12,463 nucleotides of DNA from an uncultured Pseudomonadota bacterium (GCA_902796625.1 CADBPX010000088.1:1-12463), one strand, 5' to 3'; counted from the stretch's first letter, positions 1-6,545 are shown. Made by a program: numbers and translations. The notes: generated by a model not told the origin, from the letters alone.

Positions 1-19
1 CATCTGCTCCAATAAAATG

Positions 20-42
20 CCTCCCCTGAAGGGAGGTTTTTT
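20..42 (+). terminator. Rho-independent terminator of an upstream gene outside the window
   Basis: A 6-bp GC-rich stem (CCTCCC at 20-25, GGGAGG at 31-36) with loop CTGAA is followed by six T residues. The T run lies on the plus strand, so it ends a plus-strand unit lying before the window. Read on the minus strand it has a weaker trailing TTTTATT and could also stop read-through from thyA, which ends 80 bases away. Confidence 0.8.
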
Positions 43-121
43 AGTGGAGCAAACTAAGAAAGTGAATCGAACCCCGGAGCGGGGCGCTTACGCAATGCGA
101 AATAATATTCTCTCTAATATA

Positions 122-907
122 CTACACTGCAACTTTTGCTTTTATAGTATCATAACTTTGATAATTCACCAACTCAAAATCTTCATACTTAAAATCATTT
201 ATATCTTTCACATTCGGGTTAATTCTCATCTGCGGTAGCGGATACGGTTTATGAGAAAGCTGCTCTCGTACTTGTTCAAAATGGTTATGATAAATGTGTG
301 TATCACCCAGAGTATGAACAAATTCTCCCAGCTCATAACCACATACTTGCGCCACCATCATTGTTAACAAAGCGTATGAAGCAATATTAAACGGCACTCC
401 TAAAAACATATCACAACTGCGTTGATAGAGCATGCAACTGAGTTTATTGTTTGCCACATAAAACTGAAACATCATATGACAAGGAGGTAAATGCATTTCG
501 GCAATTTTACCGACATTCCATGCGGAAACAATCATCCGACGATCATTGGGCTTTTTCTTTAATGTTTCGATAACTTCAGCTATTTGATCTATTCCTTCGC
601 CATTCCAATTGCGCCACTGCGAACCGTAAACCGGACCTAATTCTCCGTTTTCATCTGCCCATTCATTCCAAATCCGCACACCATGTTCTTGTAAATATTT
701 TACATTTGTATCGCCCTTTAAAAACCACAGCAACTCATAAATAATGCTTTTCAGATGAACTTTTTTCGTCGTTACTAACGGAAATCCCTGACTTAAATCA
801 AAACGCATCTGTCGCCCGAAAACCGAGCGTGTACCAACACCGGTGCGATCCATTTTATCGACACCGTTATCCATAACATCTTGTAATAGGTCTAAATATT
901 GCTGCAT
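122..907 (-). CDS. thyA: Thymidylate synthase ThyA
   Basis: This enzyme makes dTMP from dUMP with methylene-tetrahydrofolate as carbon donor and reductant, releasing dihydrofolate in the cytoplasm. The 261 residues align end to end with E. coli ThyA (264 aa). Visible landmarks are Arg21 in DRTG, the ELLWFL helix at 58-63, the RR pair at 123-124, the nucleophile Cys143 in PPCH, the QRSCD phosphate-binding motif at 162-166, Asn174 in PFNIASY, the GDTHIY motif at 201-206 and the C-terminal KVAV end that closes the active site. The start follows AAGGAAAG on the minus strand. It lies only two bases after the stop of the folA reading frame, so the two genes are one operon and probably translationally coupled. 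It ends in TAG exactly where homologues end, which shows TAG is a real stop in this genome. The gene looks intact. Confidence 0.98.
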   Translation of the reverse strand: MQQYLDLLQDVMDNGVDKMDRTGVGTRSVFGRQMRFDLSQGFPLVTTKKVHLKSIIYELLWFLKGDTNVKYLQEHGVRIWNEWADENGELGPVYGSQWRNWNGEGIDQIAEVIETLKKKPNDRRMIVSAWNVGKIAEMHLPPCHMMFQFYVANNKLSCMLYQRSCDMFLGVPFNIASYALLTMMVAQVCGYELGEFVHTLGDTHIYHNHFEQVREQLSHKPYPLPQMRINPNVKDINDFKYEDFELVNYQSYDTIKAKVAV

Positions 908-909
908 CT

Positions 910-1167
910 CTACTTTCCTTCTGTTTCCAAATAATTGAGAATTTTTTTAACAACCGACTGTTCAACAAAATCTCCTTTTTTCAGCCAAACCGTAGTCACC
1001 ACGTTATCCAATTCAAATTTTTGCGGCAAAGCAAAATACTTTTTTTCCAATACTGCCACGCTGGCATCTATATTAATCAGATTTTCTGTATCGGCCGTTA
1101 TTTCTCCGTTATATACGCAATCGACGACAATATCCGGCATAATTTTCGGAGTAGAAAAAAACGCGGC
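910..1167 (-). pseudogene. folA: C-terminal part of dihydrofolate reductase, downstream of an in-frame amber codon
   Basis: These 85 codons follow the TAG at 1168-1170 in the same frame as the N-terminal DHFR half and should not be read as an independent gene. An ATG at 1138-1140 would give a 76-residue product, but the bases before it (CTACTCCGAAAATT) contain no Shine-Dalgarno sequence. The translation AAFFSTPKIMPDIVVDCVY sits where DHFRs carry the helix and strand after the GGxxxY motif, and the remainder supplies the C-terminal strands. Joined through the stop, the chain would be 189 residues, a little longer than the usual 160-170. It ends two bases before thyA. The segment keeps a full open frame with no further stops, which argues that the interruption is recent, that the stop is read through, or that the base is a sequence error. 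Confidence 0.8.
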
Positions 1168-1479
1168 CTAAACGGAAGCTCCGCCGGAAATATACAAATC
1201 TTCGGCATAATCTTTAAGCTTATTAACATCGTCAACAACAATATGATTTACTTTATCGAAAACTTCGCAGGCGCCATCAGCATCAAGCACAATCACACGC
1301 CGTTCCATCAACACTTTTTGCGGCATTCCTTCATAAGTACGTCGCCCCATTACCTTTATCTGACCTTCGGTCAAATTGCGAAAGCGTCTTGTATCGGAGG
1401 GAATTTTCCATGGTAATCCAGAACCGGCCCCAATAACATTATCACCGATGTGACGACACCAAATTGCTACTATGGTCAT
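1168..1479 (-). CDS. folA: Dihydrofolate reductase, N-terminal part ending at an in-frame TAG
   Basis: DHFR reduces dihydrofolate to tetrahydrofolate with NADPH and so recycles the product of ThyA, encoded just downstream. The 103 residues show the family signature: VIGAGSGLPW, the catalytic acid Asp29 in PSDTRRF (E. coli Asp27), the NADPH-binding VMGRRTYEGMP near 43-53, and YISGG near 96-100. After GGASV the frame meets TAG. In E. coli the equivalent position is Tyr100, so one base change from a Tyr codon explains the stop. Downstream, the same frame resumes recognisable DHFR sequence. The truncated product lacks the last third of the fold and would be expected to be inactive. The start follows GGGAGA on the minus strand with a suitable spacer. 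Loss of FolA next to an intact thyA would leave dihydrofolate unrecycled unless another reductase exists. Confidence 0.88.
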   Translation of the reverse strand: MTIVAIWCRHIGDNVIGAGSGLPWKIPSDTRRFRNLTEGQIKVMGRRTYEGMPQKVLMERRVIVLDADGACEVFDKVNHIVVDDVNKLKDYAEDLYISGGASV

Positions 1480-1510
1480 AAACTATCTCTCCCAATGTGC
1501 TCACACTAGG

Positions 1511-1539
1511 ATTATAGGCAAATATTTATATATAATAAA
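1511..1539 (-). promoter_or_regulatory. Probable sigma-70 promoter of folA-thyA
   Basis: On the minus strand a perfect TATAAT (-10) lies at 1511-1516 with a 17-bp spacer to a weak TTTATT (-35) at 1534-1539. A transcript starting near 1504 would have a short leader of about 25 bases before the folA start, with the GGGAGA ribosome site inside it. Confidence 0.5.
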
Positions 1540-1573
1540 GTCTTTCCCGAAACAATCAACAGCATTTAAATGA

Positions 1574-2254
1574 TTATTGCATTAAACACTGCAAACCGCG
1601 GCATTTAGCTTCATCATACTCAACCAATTTATCAGTTACTCGCAACACTTCTTCAACATTACGCTCAACCTTATTATCATAAACGGCCTGATAGCGAATA
1701 ACATAATCTTTATCAACAATAAATGTGGCTCGTTGTGCTTTTCCGTCAGGGCGCAAAACCCCATATTCCAAAGCCGCTGTTTTGTTTATATCGGAAACCA
1801 AAGGAAATTGCACTTGTCCGATTCCTCCTTCTGAAAAAGGCATTCTTCGCCAAGCCATATGAGCATCAAGAGAGTCAACACTAACAGCAATTAATTTTAC
1901 ATTCCGGTTATAAAAATGCTGATATGAGCGATTTAAGGCTATAATCTCGGCCGGACAAGTAGCCGAAAAATCTGCCAGGTAAAAATACAACAAGGCATAA
2001 CTATCGGCAATATAATTAAAAAAATTAAACTCAAGAGTAGTTTTGCCATCGGCCAACACTGCAGGAGCCGTAAAATTAAGGGCCATTTCACCGACACGCG
2101 CGTGATTATACTCGTAAGCTGCGGAAATTTTCCAATCTAATTGTGATGAAAAATTTCGCTTCATATTTTGCGGAAAAGCACAACCGCAATTATCGTCATC
2201 GGAACAATCGCACTTATTAGCATAGTCATATTTCCAACTTTTTAATACTCCCAT
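1574..2254 (-). CDS. 2-Cys peroxiredoxin-like protein (AhpC/TSA family) with cysteine-rich N-terminus
   Basis: Peroxiredoxins reduce peroxides through a reactive cysteine. The frame can start at 2278, but the ATG at 2254 is preferred because GGAGG (2259-2263) stands four bases before it, giving 226 aa. Using this numbering, the peroxidatic Cys100 is in DFSATCPAEI, followed by VSVDSLDAHMAWR, GGIG and QRATFIVD with the conserved Arg175. Cys218 or Cys223 near the C-terminus is the likely resolving cysteine. Three things are odd. The Pro seven residues before the peroxidatic cysteine (PxxxTxxC) is Leu93 here. A CDC...CGC cluster (Cys15, 17, 23, 25) precedes the domain. The usual VCP around the resolving cysteine is missing. 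The family is clear, but whether it is an active peroxidase and which reductant it uses are not. It stands alone between folA and a divergent kinase gene. Confidence 0.88.
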   Translation of the reverse strand: MGVLKSWKYDYANKCDCSDDDNCGCAFPQNMKRNFSSQLDWKISAAYEYNHARVGEMALNFTAPAVLADGKTTLEFNFFNYIADSYALLYFYLADFSATCPAEIIALNRSYQHFYNRNVKLIAVSVDSLDAHMAWRRMPFSEGGIGQVQFPLVSDINKTAALEYGVLRPDGKAQRATFIVDKDYVIRYQAVYDNKVERNVEEVLRVTDKLVEYDEAKCRGLQCLMQ

Positions 2255-2275
2255 TTTTCCTCCTTGTTGCTTATT

Positions 2276-2303
2276 CATATATAAAACATAAATAAAATTT
2301 CAA
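2276..2303 (-). promoter_or_regulatory. Possible promoter of the peroxiredoxin gene
   Basis: On the minus strand TTGAAA (2298-2303) is followed after 16 bp by TATATG (2276-2281). This -10 covers the upstream ATG of the peroxiredoxin frame. If used, the transcript would begin after that ATG, which supports the start at 2254. Confidence 0.35.
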
Positions 2304-2340
2304 GGCGAATTATCTGCATTGGCATAAAAGTTAAAATATA

Positions 2341-2368
2341 TTGCATTTAGTTTATTTATCTTTATAAT
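2341..2368 (+). promoter_or_regulatory. Probable promoter of the APH-fold kinase gene
   Basis: A perfect TATAAT at 2363-2368 has TTGCAT at 2341-2346 sixteen bases upstream. It points to the kinase start at 2393, which has its own GAGG ribosome site at 2382-2385. Confidence 0.5.
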
Positions 2369-2392
2369 CCGATTATCAAGAGAGGATAACAA

Positions 2393-3301
2393 ATGAAATT
2401 TGCCAATACTGCAGAATTAGGTAATTTTATCAGTAAACAAAATTTGTTTGGCGGCTTTGTCGGTCTGCAAGAAATATACCAAGGTGGAAGCTCCTACAAT
2501 TTTAAGGTCATGACTTATGTAAACGGCCAAAATTCAACCTATTTTCTAAAATTACTGAAGAACTATAACGAATACAACTCTCTTAAAAAAATTATTTCAT
2601 TAGTTTATCCGGATAGCCTTATAACTATACCTACGGAAAAATTTCAGAAATATTACTTATTGGCCCTCAAATTCATTGATGGTCATAAACTTCGCTATCA
2701 TGACTGCAATAAAACAGTTATCAAAAATCTACTGATTGATTACCAAAAAATCACACACACTAAATTTCCTGAAAATTTGGTGAAACCACAAGTGGAAAAC
2801 ATTTACGAAGCTGAAAGTATTACCCAATATCTTAACCATAACAAACACTGGACATGGTATTTGATTAATCGTTATTTTTGGAAAAAATTTTTTCAACAAC
2901 TGCAATTACCTGACTGGCCGCAACAAGTTATTCATGGTGATTTAACTGCCAACAACATCTTAATTGATAAAAATAAACAACCTCATTTATTAGACTTCGG
3001 CAGGTTGCGCTATGGTTACATCTGTGAGGACATCGTTGAACTAGTCTGCCAACTAAGTGGTTTTCGCGGACTTTTCGGTAATTTGAAAAGATTTAAAAAA
3101 TTATACGGTAGTATTAATGAACTCTTTCCGGAAATAAATAAACAAATGTGGCTTTACGGCGTGCAATCTTTTTACCTTATAATAATTTCTCGGCATATTC
3201 GCAATAAAGGTAAACGCCTTAATATCCGCAAAAATATTTGTTTATTGATAAAATTGATGAATTATACCCGCTTGTATCGCTTTTTGCAAAAACAAGACTA
3301 A
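2393..3301 (+). CDS. Phosphotransferase of the APH/choline-kinase fold
   Basis: This is a protein-kinase-like small-molecule or sugar kinase of 302 aa. The N-lobe holds a GGSSYNFKV glycine-rich segment at 31-39 and a candidate ATP-binding Lys53 in YFLKLL. The C-lobe holds the catalytic loop HGDLTANNIL at 181-190 (Asp183, Asn188) and the metal-binding DFG at 201-203. The motif spacing is that of the aminoglycoside phosphotransferase/choline kinase/LPS kinase superfamily. The substrate cannot be read from the sequence, and nothing points to antibiotic resistance. The segment near 265-300 is basic (RHIRNKGKRLNIRK), which would fit contact with a membrane or lipopolysaccharide. The start has GAGG seven bases upstream. 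Its TAA overlaps the stop of the convergent MORN-repeat gene by four bases, and no terminator is seen between them. Confidence 0.85.
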   Translation: MKFANTAELGNFISKQNLFGGFVGLQEIYQGGSSYNFKVMTYVNGQNSTYFLKLLKNYNEYNSLKKIISLVYPDSLITIPTEKFQKYYLLALKFIDGHKLRYHDCNKTVIKNLLIDYQKITHTKFPENLVKPQVENIYEAESITQYLNHNKHWTWYLINRYFWKKFFQQLQLPDWPQQVIHGDLTANNILIDKNKQPHLLDFGRLRYGYICEDIVELVCQLSGFRGLFGNLKRFKKLYGSINELFPEINKQMWLYGVQSFYLIIISRHIRNKGKRLNIRKNICLLIKLMNYTRLYRFLQKQD

Positions 3302-3963
3302 TTTATATCATCAAAAACTTCACCGCACGGAATAATTTCGTTGTATTCCGAAGCATTTAAACGTTCATGCATAGTATGATTGCCTCGTTCATTTTTGCAA
3401 TAGCCGTTTTTAAACCACCCTTTGCGATATGTCATTTTACCGATTAAGGCGCCATTAATGTCATATTCTTCCAAACGACCATCTAACGCGCCGTCATTAT
3501 AATGAGCTATAACACGCGTATTGCCGTTAATATAGTAAGTTGTCTCCTCTCCGTCTTTCAACCCTTTTTTGTAAGCTGTCCGCTGAATTAGAGTTCCGTC
3601 TCTGGTATATGTCGAAGTTATACCGGATTGATAGCCGTTTTGATAATTTTCATATGCCACATATTCGCCATCAGAAGTTACTATTTGTCCGCTAATAGCA
3701 TTGCCGCGAAGATTAACGCAATACTTTAAGTTTTTTTTCATGTAGCAGTTATAACGATCCGGCGTATATATTTTTCCCCGCTGATACGATGGGGTATAAA
3801 AACGGCGATGTAAACGATCACCATGTCTCCGATGTTCGTGCGGATCATCTAAATTTATTGTTGATACCGTATTACTCGACGAACCGGCAGAAATTCCATA
3901 CAAAGCCTGAACCGGCAAACTGTATAATACCAACAAAACAAATAAAATTATAGCGTTTTTCAT
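3298..3963 (-). CDS. Secreted MORN-type repeat protein (YwqK-like), function unknown
   Basis: The 221-residue product begins with a Sec signal peptide (hydrophobic 4-18, probable cleavage after VQA at 18-20), so it acts in the periplasm or outside the cell. A His/Arg-rich stretch follows (PHEHRRHGDRLHRR, 41-54). From about residue 100 there are tandem units of roughly 24 residues built on the pattern YxxGxxDGxxxxYxxNG, for example YKKGLKDGEETTYYINGN and YNDGALDGRLEEYDINGA. This is the MORN_2 repeat of YwqK-type proteins. Databases often name such proteins toxin-antitoxin antitoxins, but no toxin gene is adjacent and I would not use that name. Four cysteines (73, 82, 189, 213) could form disulfides outside the cytoplasm. 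The start follows AGGAGAG with a good spacer. The gene faces the kinase gene and is divergent from the peptidase gene. Confidence 0.8.
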   Translation of the reverse strand: MKNAIILFVLLVLYSLPVQALYGISAGSSSNTVSTINLDDPHEHRRHGDRLHRRFYTPSYQRGKIYTPDRYNCYMKKNLKYCVNLRGNAISGQIVTSDGEYVAYENYQNGYQSGITSTYTRDGTLIQRTAYKKGLKDGEETTYYINGNTRVIAHYNDGALDGRLEEYDINGALIGKMTYRKGWFKNGYCKNERGNHTMHERLNASEYNEIIPCGEVFDDIN

Positions 3964-3982
3964 CTTACTCTCCTATATCTGT

Positions 3983-4010
3983 AAGATATAAATATTTTCT
4001 GAATTAGCAA
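3983..4010 (-). promoter_or_regulatory. Possible promoter of the MORN-repeat gene
   Basis: On the minus strand TTGCTA (4005-4010) and TATCTT (3983-3988) are separated by 16 bp and lie just upstream of the AGGAGAG ribosome site. The match is moderate. Confidence 0.4.
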
Positions 4011-4026
4011 GAACTAAATTATATTA

Positions 4027-4055
4027 TTGCAATCTTATCTTAAATAACATAACTT
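4027..4055 (+). promoter_or_regulatory. Possible promoter of the proline iminopeptidase gene
   Basis: TTGCAA (4027-4032) and TAACTT (4050-4055) are 17 bp apart. The -10 is weak, so this is a candidate only. The ribosome site AGGAGAG at 4064-4070 follows. Confidence 0.3.
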
Positions 4056-4076
4056 GTCTAAAAAGGAGAGATATAT

Positions 4077-5006
4077 ATGTGGTTTAATTTATTTTCACGC
4101 GAATTAAAGCCGTTTAATGAAGGATATCTACCAACAAAAGACGGTCATACTGTTTACTTCCGCCAATTTGGCAATCCCCAAGGAATACCGGTTTTATCAT
4201 TTCATGGCGGCCCCGGAGGTTCATCACGCACAAAATATGCTAAGCTCTTTAACTTAAGAAAATATCGAATCATTCAATATGACCAGCGCGGATGCGGACA
4301 ATCACAAGCCAAAAATTATCTCTATAAAAATGAAACGGAGTACTTGTTGCACGATGCCGAAAGACTGTTAACACATTTAGATATCAAGAAAAAAATTATC
4401 GTACAGGGAGTATCTTGGGGTTCAACATTAGCTTTACTGTTCGCTGAAAAATATCCACAAATGGTGCAAAAAATTATTGTTTCTTCGGTTTTTCTGGCAC
4501 GTTCCGAAGATGAAGCTTGGGTAAGCCATGACAGTCAACGCTTTTATCCCGATTTATGGACGCAAATGAAACTAAAAATCAATAATGATAATAATGTTTA
4601 TAACAAATATATAAAAATGCTGTTTTCCTCAGACGAAAAACAATATCTGACCGCCTTATCGTATCTGGGATCTTACGAATATATGCTCGGTCAACTTACC
4701 CCGCAATTTACCGAACAAACTTCGTGTCTGCCGGAGGAGTTGCAATCTTCACGTATTTATTTTCATTATCAACAAAACAACTTTTTTATGAAAGAAAATC
4801 AAATTTTACACCAGGCCGAAATCATTAAAAATATCCCTGCTCTTATAGTCCATAATCGCATGGATTTCTGTTGCCCGGTCAAACAGGCGTGGGATTTACA
4901 TTTAGCTTTGCCGCAATCTGTAATAAAAATTGCGGCCGGATATGGACATTCTAACCCTAAGCTATTAAAAATACTAAAAAATGCAATGAATACATTTTTA
5001 ATGTGA
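4077..5006 (+). CDS. pip: Proline iminopeptidase (peptidase family S33, alpha/beta hydrolase)
   Basis: This enzyme removes N-terminal proline from peptides and has no signal peptide, so it is cytoplasmic. At 309 aa it is close to the usual 310-320. It has the oxyanion-hole motif HGGPGG at 43-48, the YDQRGCGQS turn at 68-76, the nucleophile Ser113 in GVSWGS (family consensus GGSWGS), and acid and base candidates Asp263 and His291 (in GYGHS), completing the triad. The variable cap domain lies between about 135 and 250. The start is set by AGGAGAG six bases upstream. It ends in TGA at the expected place, so TGA is a stop in this genome. An AT-only hairpin (ACAAAA 5006-5011, TTTTGT 5019-5024) followed by T residues may be a weak terminator. 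S33 members also cleave other substrates, so the exact specificity is inferred from the motif set. Confidence 0.9.
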   Translation: MWFNLFSRELKPFNEGYLPTKDGHTVYFRQFGNPQGIPVLSFHGGPGGSSRTKYAKLFNLRKYRIIQYDQRGCGQSQAKNYLYKNETEYLLHDAERLLTHLDIKKKIIVQGVSWGSTLALLFAEKYPQMVQKIIVSSVFLARSEDEAWVSHDSQRFYPDLWTQMKLKINNDNNVYNKYIKMLFSSDEKQYLTALSYLGSYEYMLGQLTPQFTEQTSCLPEELQSSRIYFHYQQNNFFMKENQILHQAEIIKNIPALIVHNRMDFCCPVKQAWDLHLALPQSVIKIAAGYGHSNPKLLKILKNAMNTFLM

Positions 5007-5034
5007 CAAAATTTATTTTTTTGTATTTTTGAGG

Positions 5035-5063
5035 TTGATTTTTTACCGTAATTGGATTATCAT
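5035..5063 (+). promoter_or_regulatory. Probable promoter of the four-helix membrane protein gene
   Basis: TTGATT (5035-5040) and TATCAT (5058-5063) are 17 bp apart, a good sigma-70 match (four and five of six bases). The leader to the ATG at 5092 would be about 20 bases, with no clear Shine-Dalgarno sequence in it. Confidence 0.55.
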
Positions 5064-5091
5064 ATCGCTAGAATCCTGATAATTATGTTTT

Positions 5092-5511
5092 ATGAAAAAA
5101 GGTCTTATTGTATTAATTTTGATGGCAGTAACCGCCGTTTTGGCCGTGGTTGAGTATTACACTATCGGCTTTTCGTTATTTAACAGCACCTTTTGCAAAG
5201 TATCTGCACTATTGCTGTTAACGGCGGTGTGTTTTACGACGATTGCTCATTACGGAGTGTTCCGCAACATCAAGAAAGCGCTATTTTGTTTTTTGTGCGG
5301 CGTTTTCGTTACCGTTTTTGCGGTTGTTGCTGCGAATATGATCGGCTTTTTACCGATGATTATTGACAGCATTCCCTATGATGACTCGGCGTCATTACTG
5401 TTAGCAACTCTTTTAGGTATGCTCTATCTGCCCATTGTCTACGGTAGCAGTATTTATCTCTACCTACACTTTTTGAGCGGATTGAACTTGAAAGATTTTG
5501 TAAAAGATTAA
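5092..5511 (+). CDS. Small membrane protein with four predicted helices, function unknown
   Basis: I do not recognise the family. The 139 residues form four hydrophobic segments at about 4-27, 35-56, 63-91 and 100-130, joined by short loops with basic residues at 58-62 (RNIKK). Charged ends (MKKG and DFVKD) suggest both termini face the cytoplasm. There is no signal peptide cleavage site, catalytic motif or cofactor motif. The ribosome site is weak: no GGAG-like sequence precedes the ATG. However, a good promoter stands about 30 bases upstream and a strong terminator follows directly, so the frame is probably a real single-gene unit. It could be a subunit of a transporter or an envelope stress protein, but nothing in the sequence decides this. 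Confidence 0.7.
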   Translation: MKKGLIVLILMAVTAVLAVVEYYTIGFSLFNSTFCKVSALLLLTAVCFTTIAHYGVFRNIKKALFCFLCGVFVTVFAVVAANMIGFLPMIIDSIPYDDSASLLLATLLGMLYLPIVYGSSIYLYLHFLSGLNLKDFVKD

Positions 5512-5512
5512 C

Positions 5513-5550
5513 AAAAAAGGTTTTGAGATTAATTCTCAAAACCTTTTTTT
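5513..5550. terminator. Strong bidirectional rho-independent terminator
   Basis: A perfect inverted repeat with 16-bp arms (5513-5528 and 5534-5549) encloses the loop TTAAT. The inner ten pairs are GGTTTTGAGA with TCTCAAAACC. A-rich and T-rich outer ends serve as U tracts in either direction. It ends the membrane-protein gene on the plus strand and the nrdD-nrdG operon on the minus strand, whose stop is 12 bases away. Confidence 0.92.
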
Positions 5551-5561
5551 ATAACACACTG

Positions 5562-6275
5562 TTATTTTCGCACCTCAAACCGTAAAAACTTATTTCGTAA
5601 ATACTGCAATAATTTTTCATCCTGAAAAAATTTATCACATTCATCTTCAGTCGTTTTTTTATCAGAAGGAATTGGCCGATATTTCTGCAAATAATATTCT
5701 TTAACTCCCATTGCCGACAATTTGTCAGCAATTTTATATATATCATCAATACGTAAAATCCGCGGATCACAAGTTGTACGACATTCAAAAGCGATGCCGC
5801 TGTCTATAACAATTTTCAAACTTTTTTTAACTTTATCTAAATCTGCTGCACCGCCGGTTGCTTTTTTATATAGTTCTTCATCAAATGGCGCCTTAATATC
5901 AAATCCGATCCAAATAACTTTATCAATAATCTTTTGTAAAGCCTCTGGACGATAACCGCCGGTATGTAACCCAACTTCGAAGCCTTTTTGCCGCACCATA
6001 TCTATCGCTTCGCCTAATCCGTTTTGCATCAAAGGCTCGCCACCGGAGAAAACCACCGCATCGACCAAGCCCTTTCTATTTTCGAGCAAATTTAGCAGTT
6101 TACTCCATTTTATTTCACTTTTCAGATAAGGATTTTGTAATGATTGATTATAACAAAAAGGACAGTGCCACGGACAACCTTGCATAAATACAACAACAGC
6201 TATCTTAGAAGGAAAATCGACGATACTGAATTTCTCAATATCGCCGATGTTAACTAAATTATCTTTATCTGCCAT
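5562..6275 (-). CDS. nrdG: Anaerobic ribonucleotide reductase activating protein NrdG (radical SAM)
   Basis: NrdG uses a [4Fe-4S] cluster and S-adenosylmethionine to put the radical on a glycine of the class III ribonucleotide reductase. The 237 residues carry the radical-SAM cysteine triad CxxxCxxC at 34, 38 and 41 (GCPWHCPFCYN), the SAM-contacting GGEP at 78-81, and later barrel strands with GFDIKAP and CRTTCDP. The length and motif set match the longer NrdG2 type found beside ATP-cone-containing NrdD. It is last in the operon, with nine bases between the stop of the glycyl-radical peptide gene and this ATG. No strong ribosome site is visible there, so translation is probably coupled to the gene before it. 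Related radical-SAM activases look alike, but the operon context settles the role. Confidence 0.93.
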   Translation of the reverse strand: MADKDNLVNIGDIEKFSIVDFPSKIAVVVFMQGCPWHCPFCYNQSLQNPYLKSEIKWSKLLNLLENRKGLVDAVVFSGGEPLMQNGLGEAIDMVRQKGFEVGLHTGGYRPEALQKIIDKVIWIGFDIKAPFDEELYKKATGGAADLDKVKKSLKIVIDSGIAFECRTTCDPRILRIDDIYKIADKLSAMGVKEYYLQKYRPIPSDKKTTEDECDKFFQDEKLLQYLRNKFLRFEVRK

Positions 6276-6284
6276 CAGAAAATA

Positions 6285-6503
6285 TTATTCCGCAGCTTCA
6301 GCACAAGCACAACCGCCATCTAAAGACAAATGCATCATCGCCTTTTCCTCTTCGAAACATTTACGAGAGTAATATTCGGATTTCTTTCCCTTATTGAACT
6401 CCGAAACCGGACGATGGTAACCCATAACACGTGTCCAAATTTCACAAGGTTGGCGTTCAGCATCGCTTAATTTTATGTCTTCAAAATTAATTGTGTTTGT
6501 CAT
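6285..6503 (-). CDS. Stand-alone glycyl-radical peptide of class III ribonucleotide reductase
   Basis: This 72-residue protein carries the segment that is normally the extreme C-terminus of NrdD: CEIWTRVMGYHRPVSEFN followed by GKKSEYYSRK. The radical glycine is Gly28 in RVMGY. In usual NrdD proteins this follows the zinc-binding knuckles in one chain, whereas here the main NrdD chain ends 14 codons earlier. The region between (6504-6548) is in the same frame but has three TAA codons. AGAGGAT stands seven bases before this ATG, so the peptide is translated separately. It ends in a short tail with CAC (Cys65, Cys67) that might bind metal or be redox-active. NrdG, the next gene, would activate Gly28. 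Short proteins with this motif are, to my knowledge, also found beside nrdD in other proteobacteria, so the split is likely ancient rather than damage here. Confidence 0.85.
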   Translation of the reverse strand: MTNTINFEDIKLSDAERQPCEIWTRVMGYHRPVSEFNKGKKSEYYSRKCFEEEKAMMHLSLDGGCACAEAAE

Positions 6504-6509
6504 CTTTTT

Positions 6510-6516
6510 ATCCTCT
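6510..6516 (-). promoter_or_regulatory. Ribosome binding site that establishes the separate glycyl-radical peptide
   Basis: AGAGGAT on the minus strand lies seven bases before the ATG at 6503. It is the main evidence that the split from NrdD is real and that the peptide is not a read-through tail. Confidence 0.7.
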
Positions 6517-6545
6517 TAATAAATTTGTTAATCCACTTTTTTTTC

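Noticed and set aside
43..105. tRNA-like sequence on the minus strand (GGTTCGATTC resembling a T-loop)
   Set aside because: The T-stem does not pair on its 3' side and no acceptor or anticodon arms can be placed. The CCCCG-GAG-CGGGG hairpin at 72-84 is all that folds.
910..1140. A separate 76-residue hypothetical gene between folA and thyA
   Set aside because: It has no ribosome site, is in the same frame as the DHFR upstream of a single TAG, and supplies the missing DHFR C-terminus.
2393..3301. Aminoglycoside resistance kinase
   Set aside because: Only the general kinase fold motifs are present. There is no mobile context, and the fold is shared with many housekeeping kinases.
3298..3963. 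Toxin-antitoxin antitoxin (the usual database name for YwqK-like proteins)
   Set aside because: The protein has a signal peptide and no partner toxin gene is adjacent.
5722..5955. Open frame on the plus strand antisense to nrdG
   Set aside because: It is the shadow of a strongly conserved radical-SAM gene and has no ribosome site or family motif.
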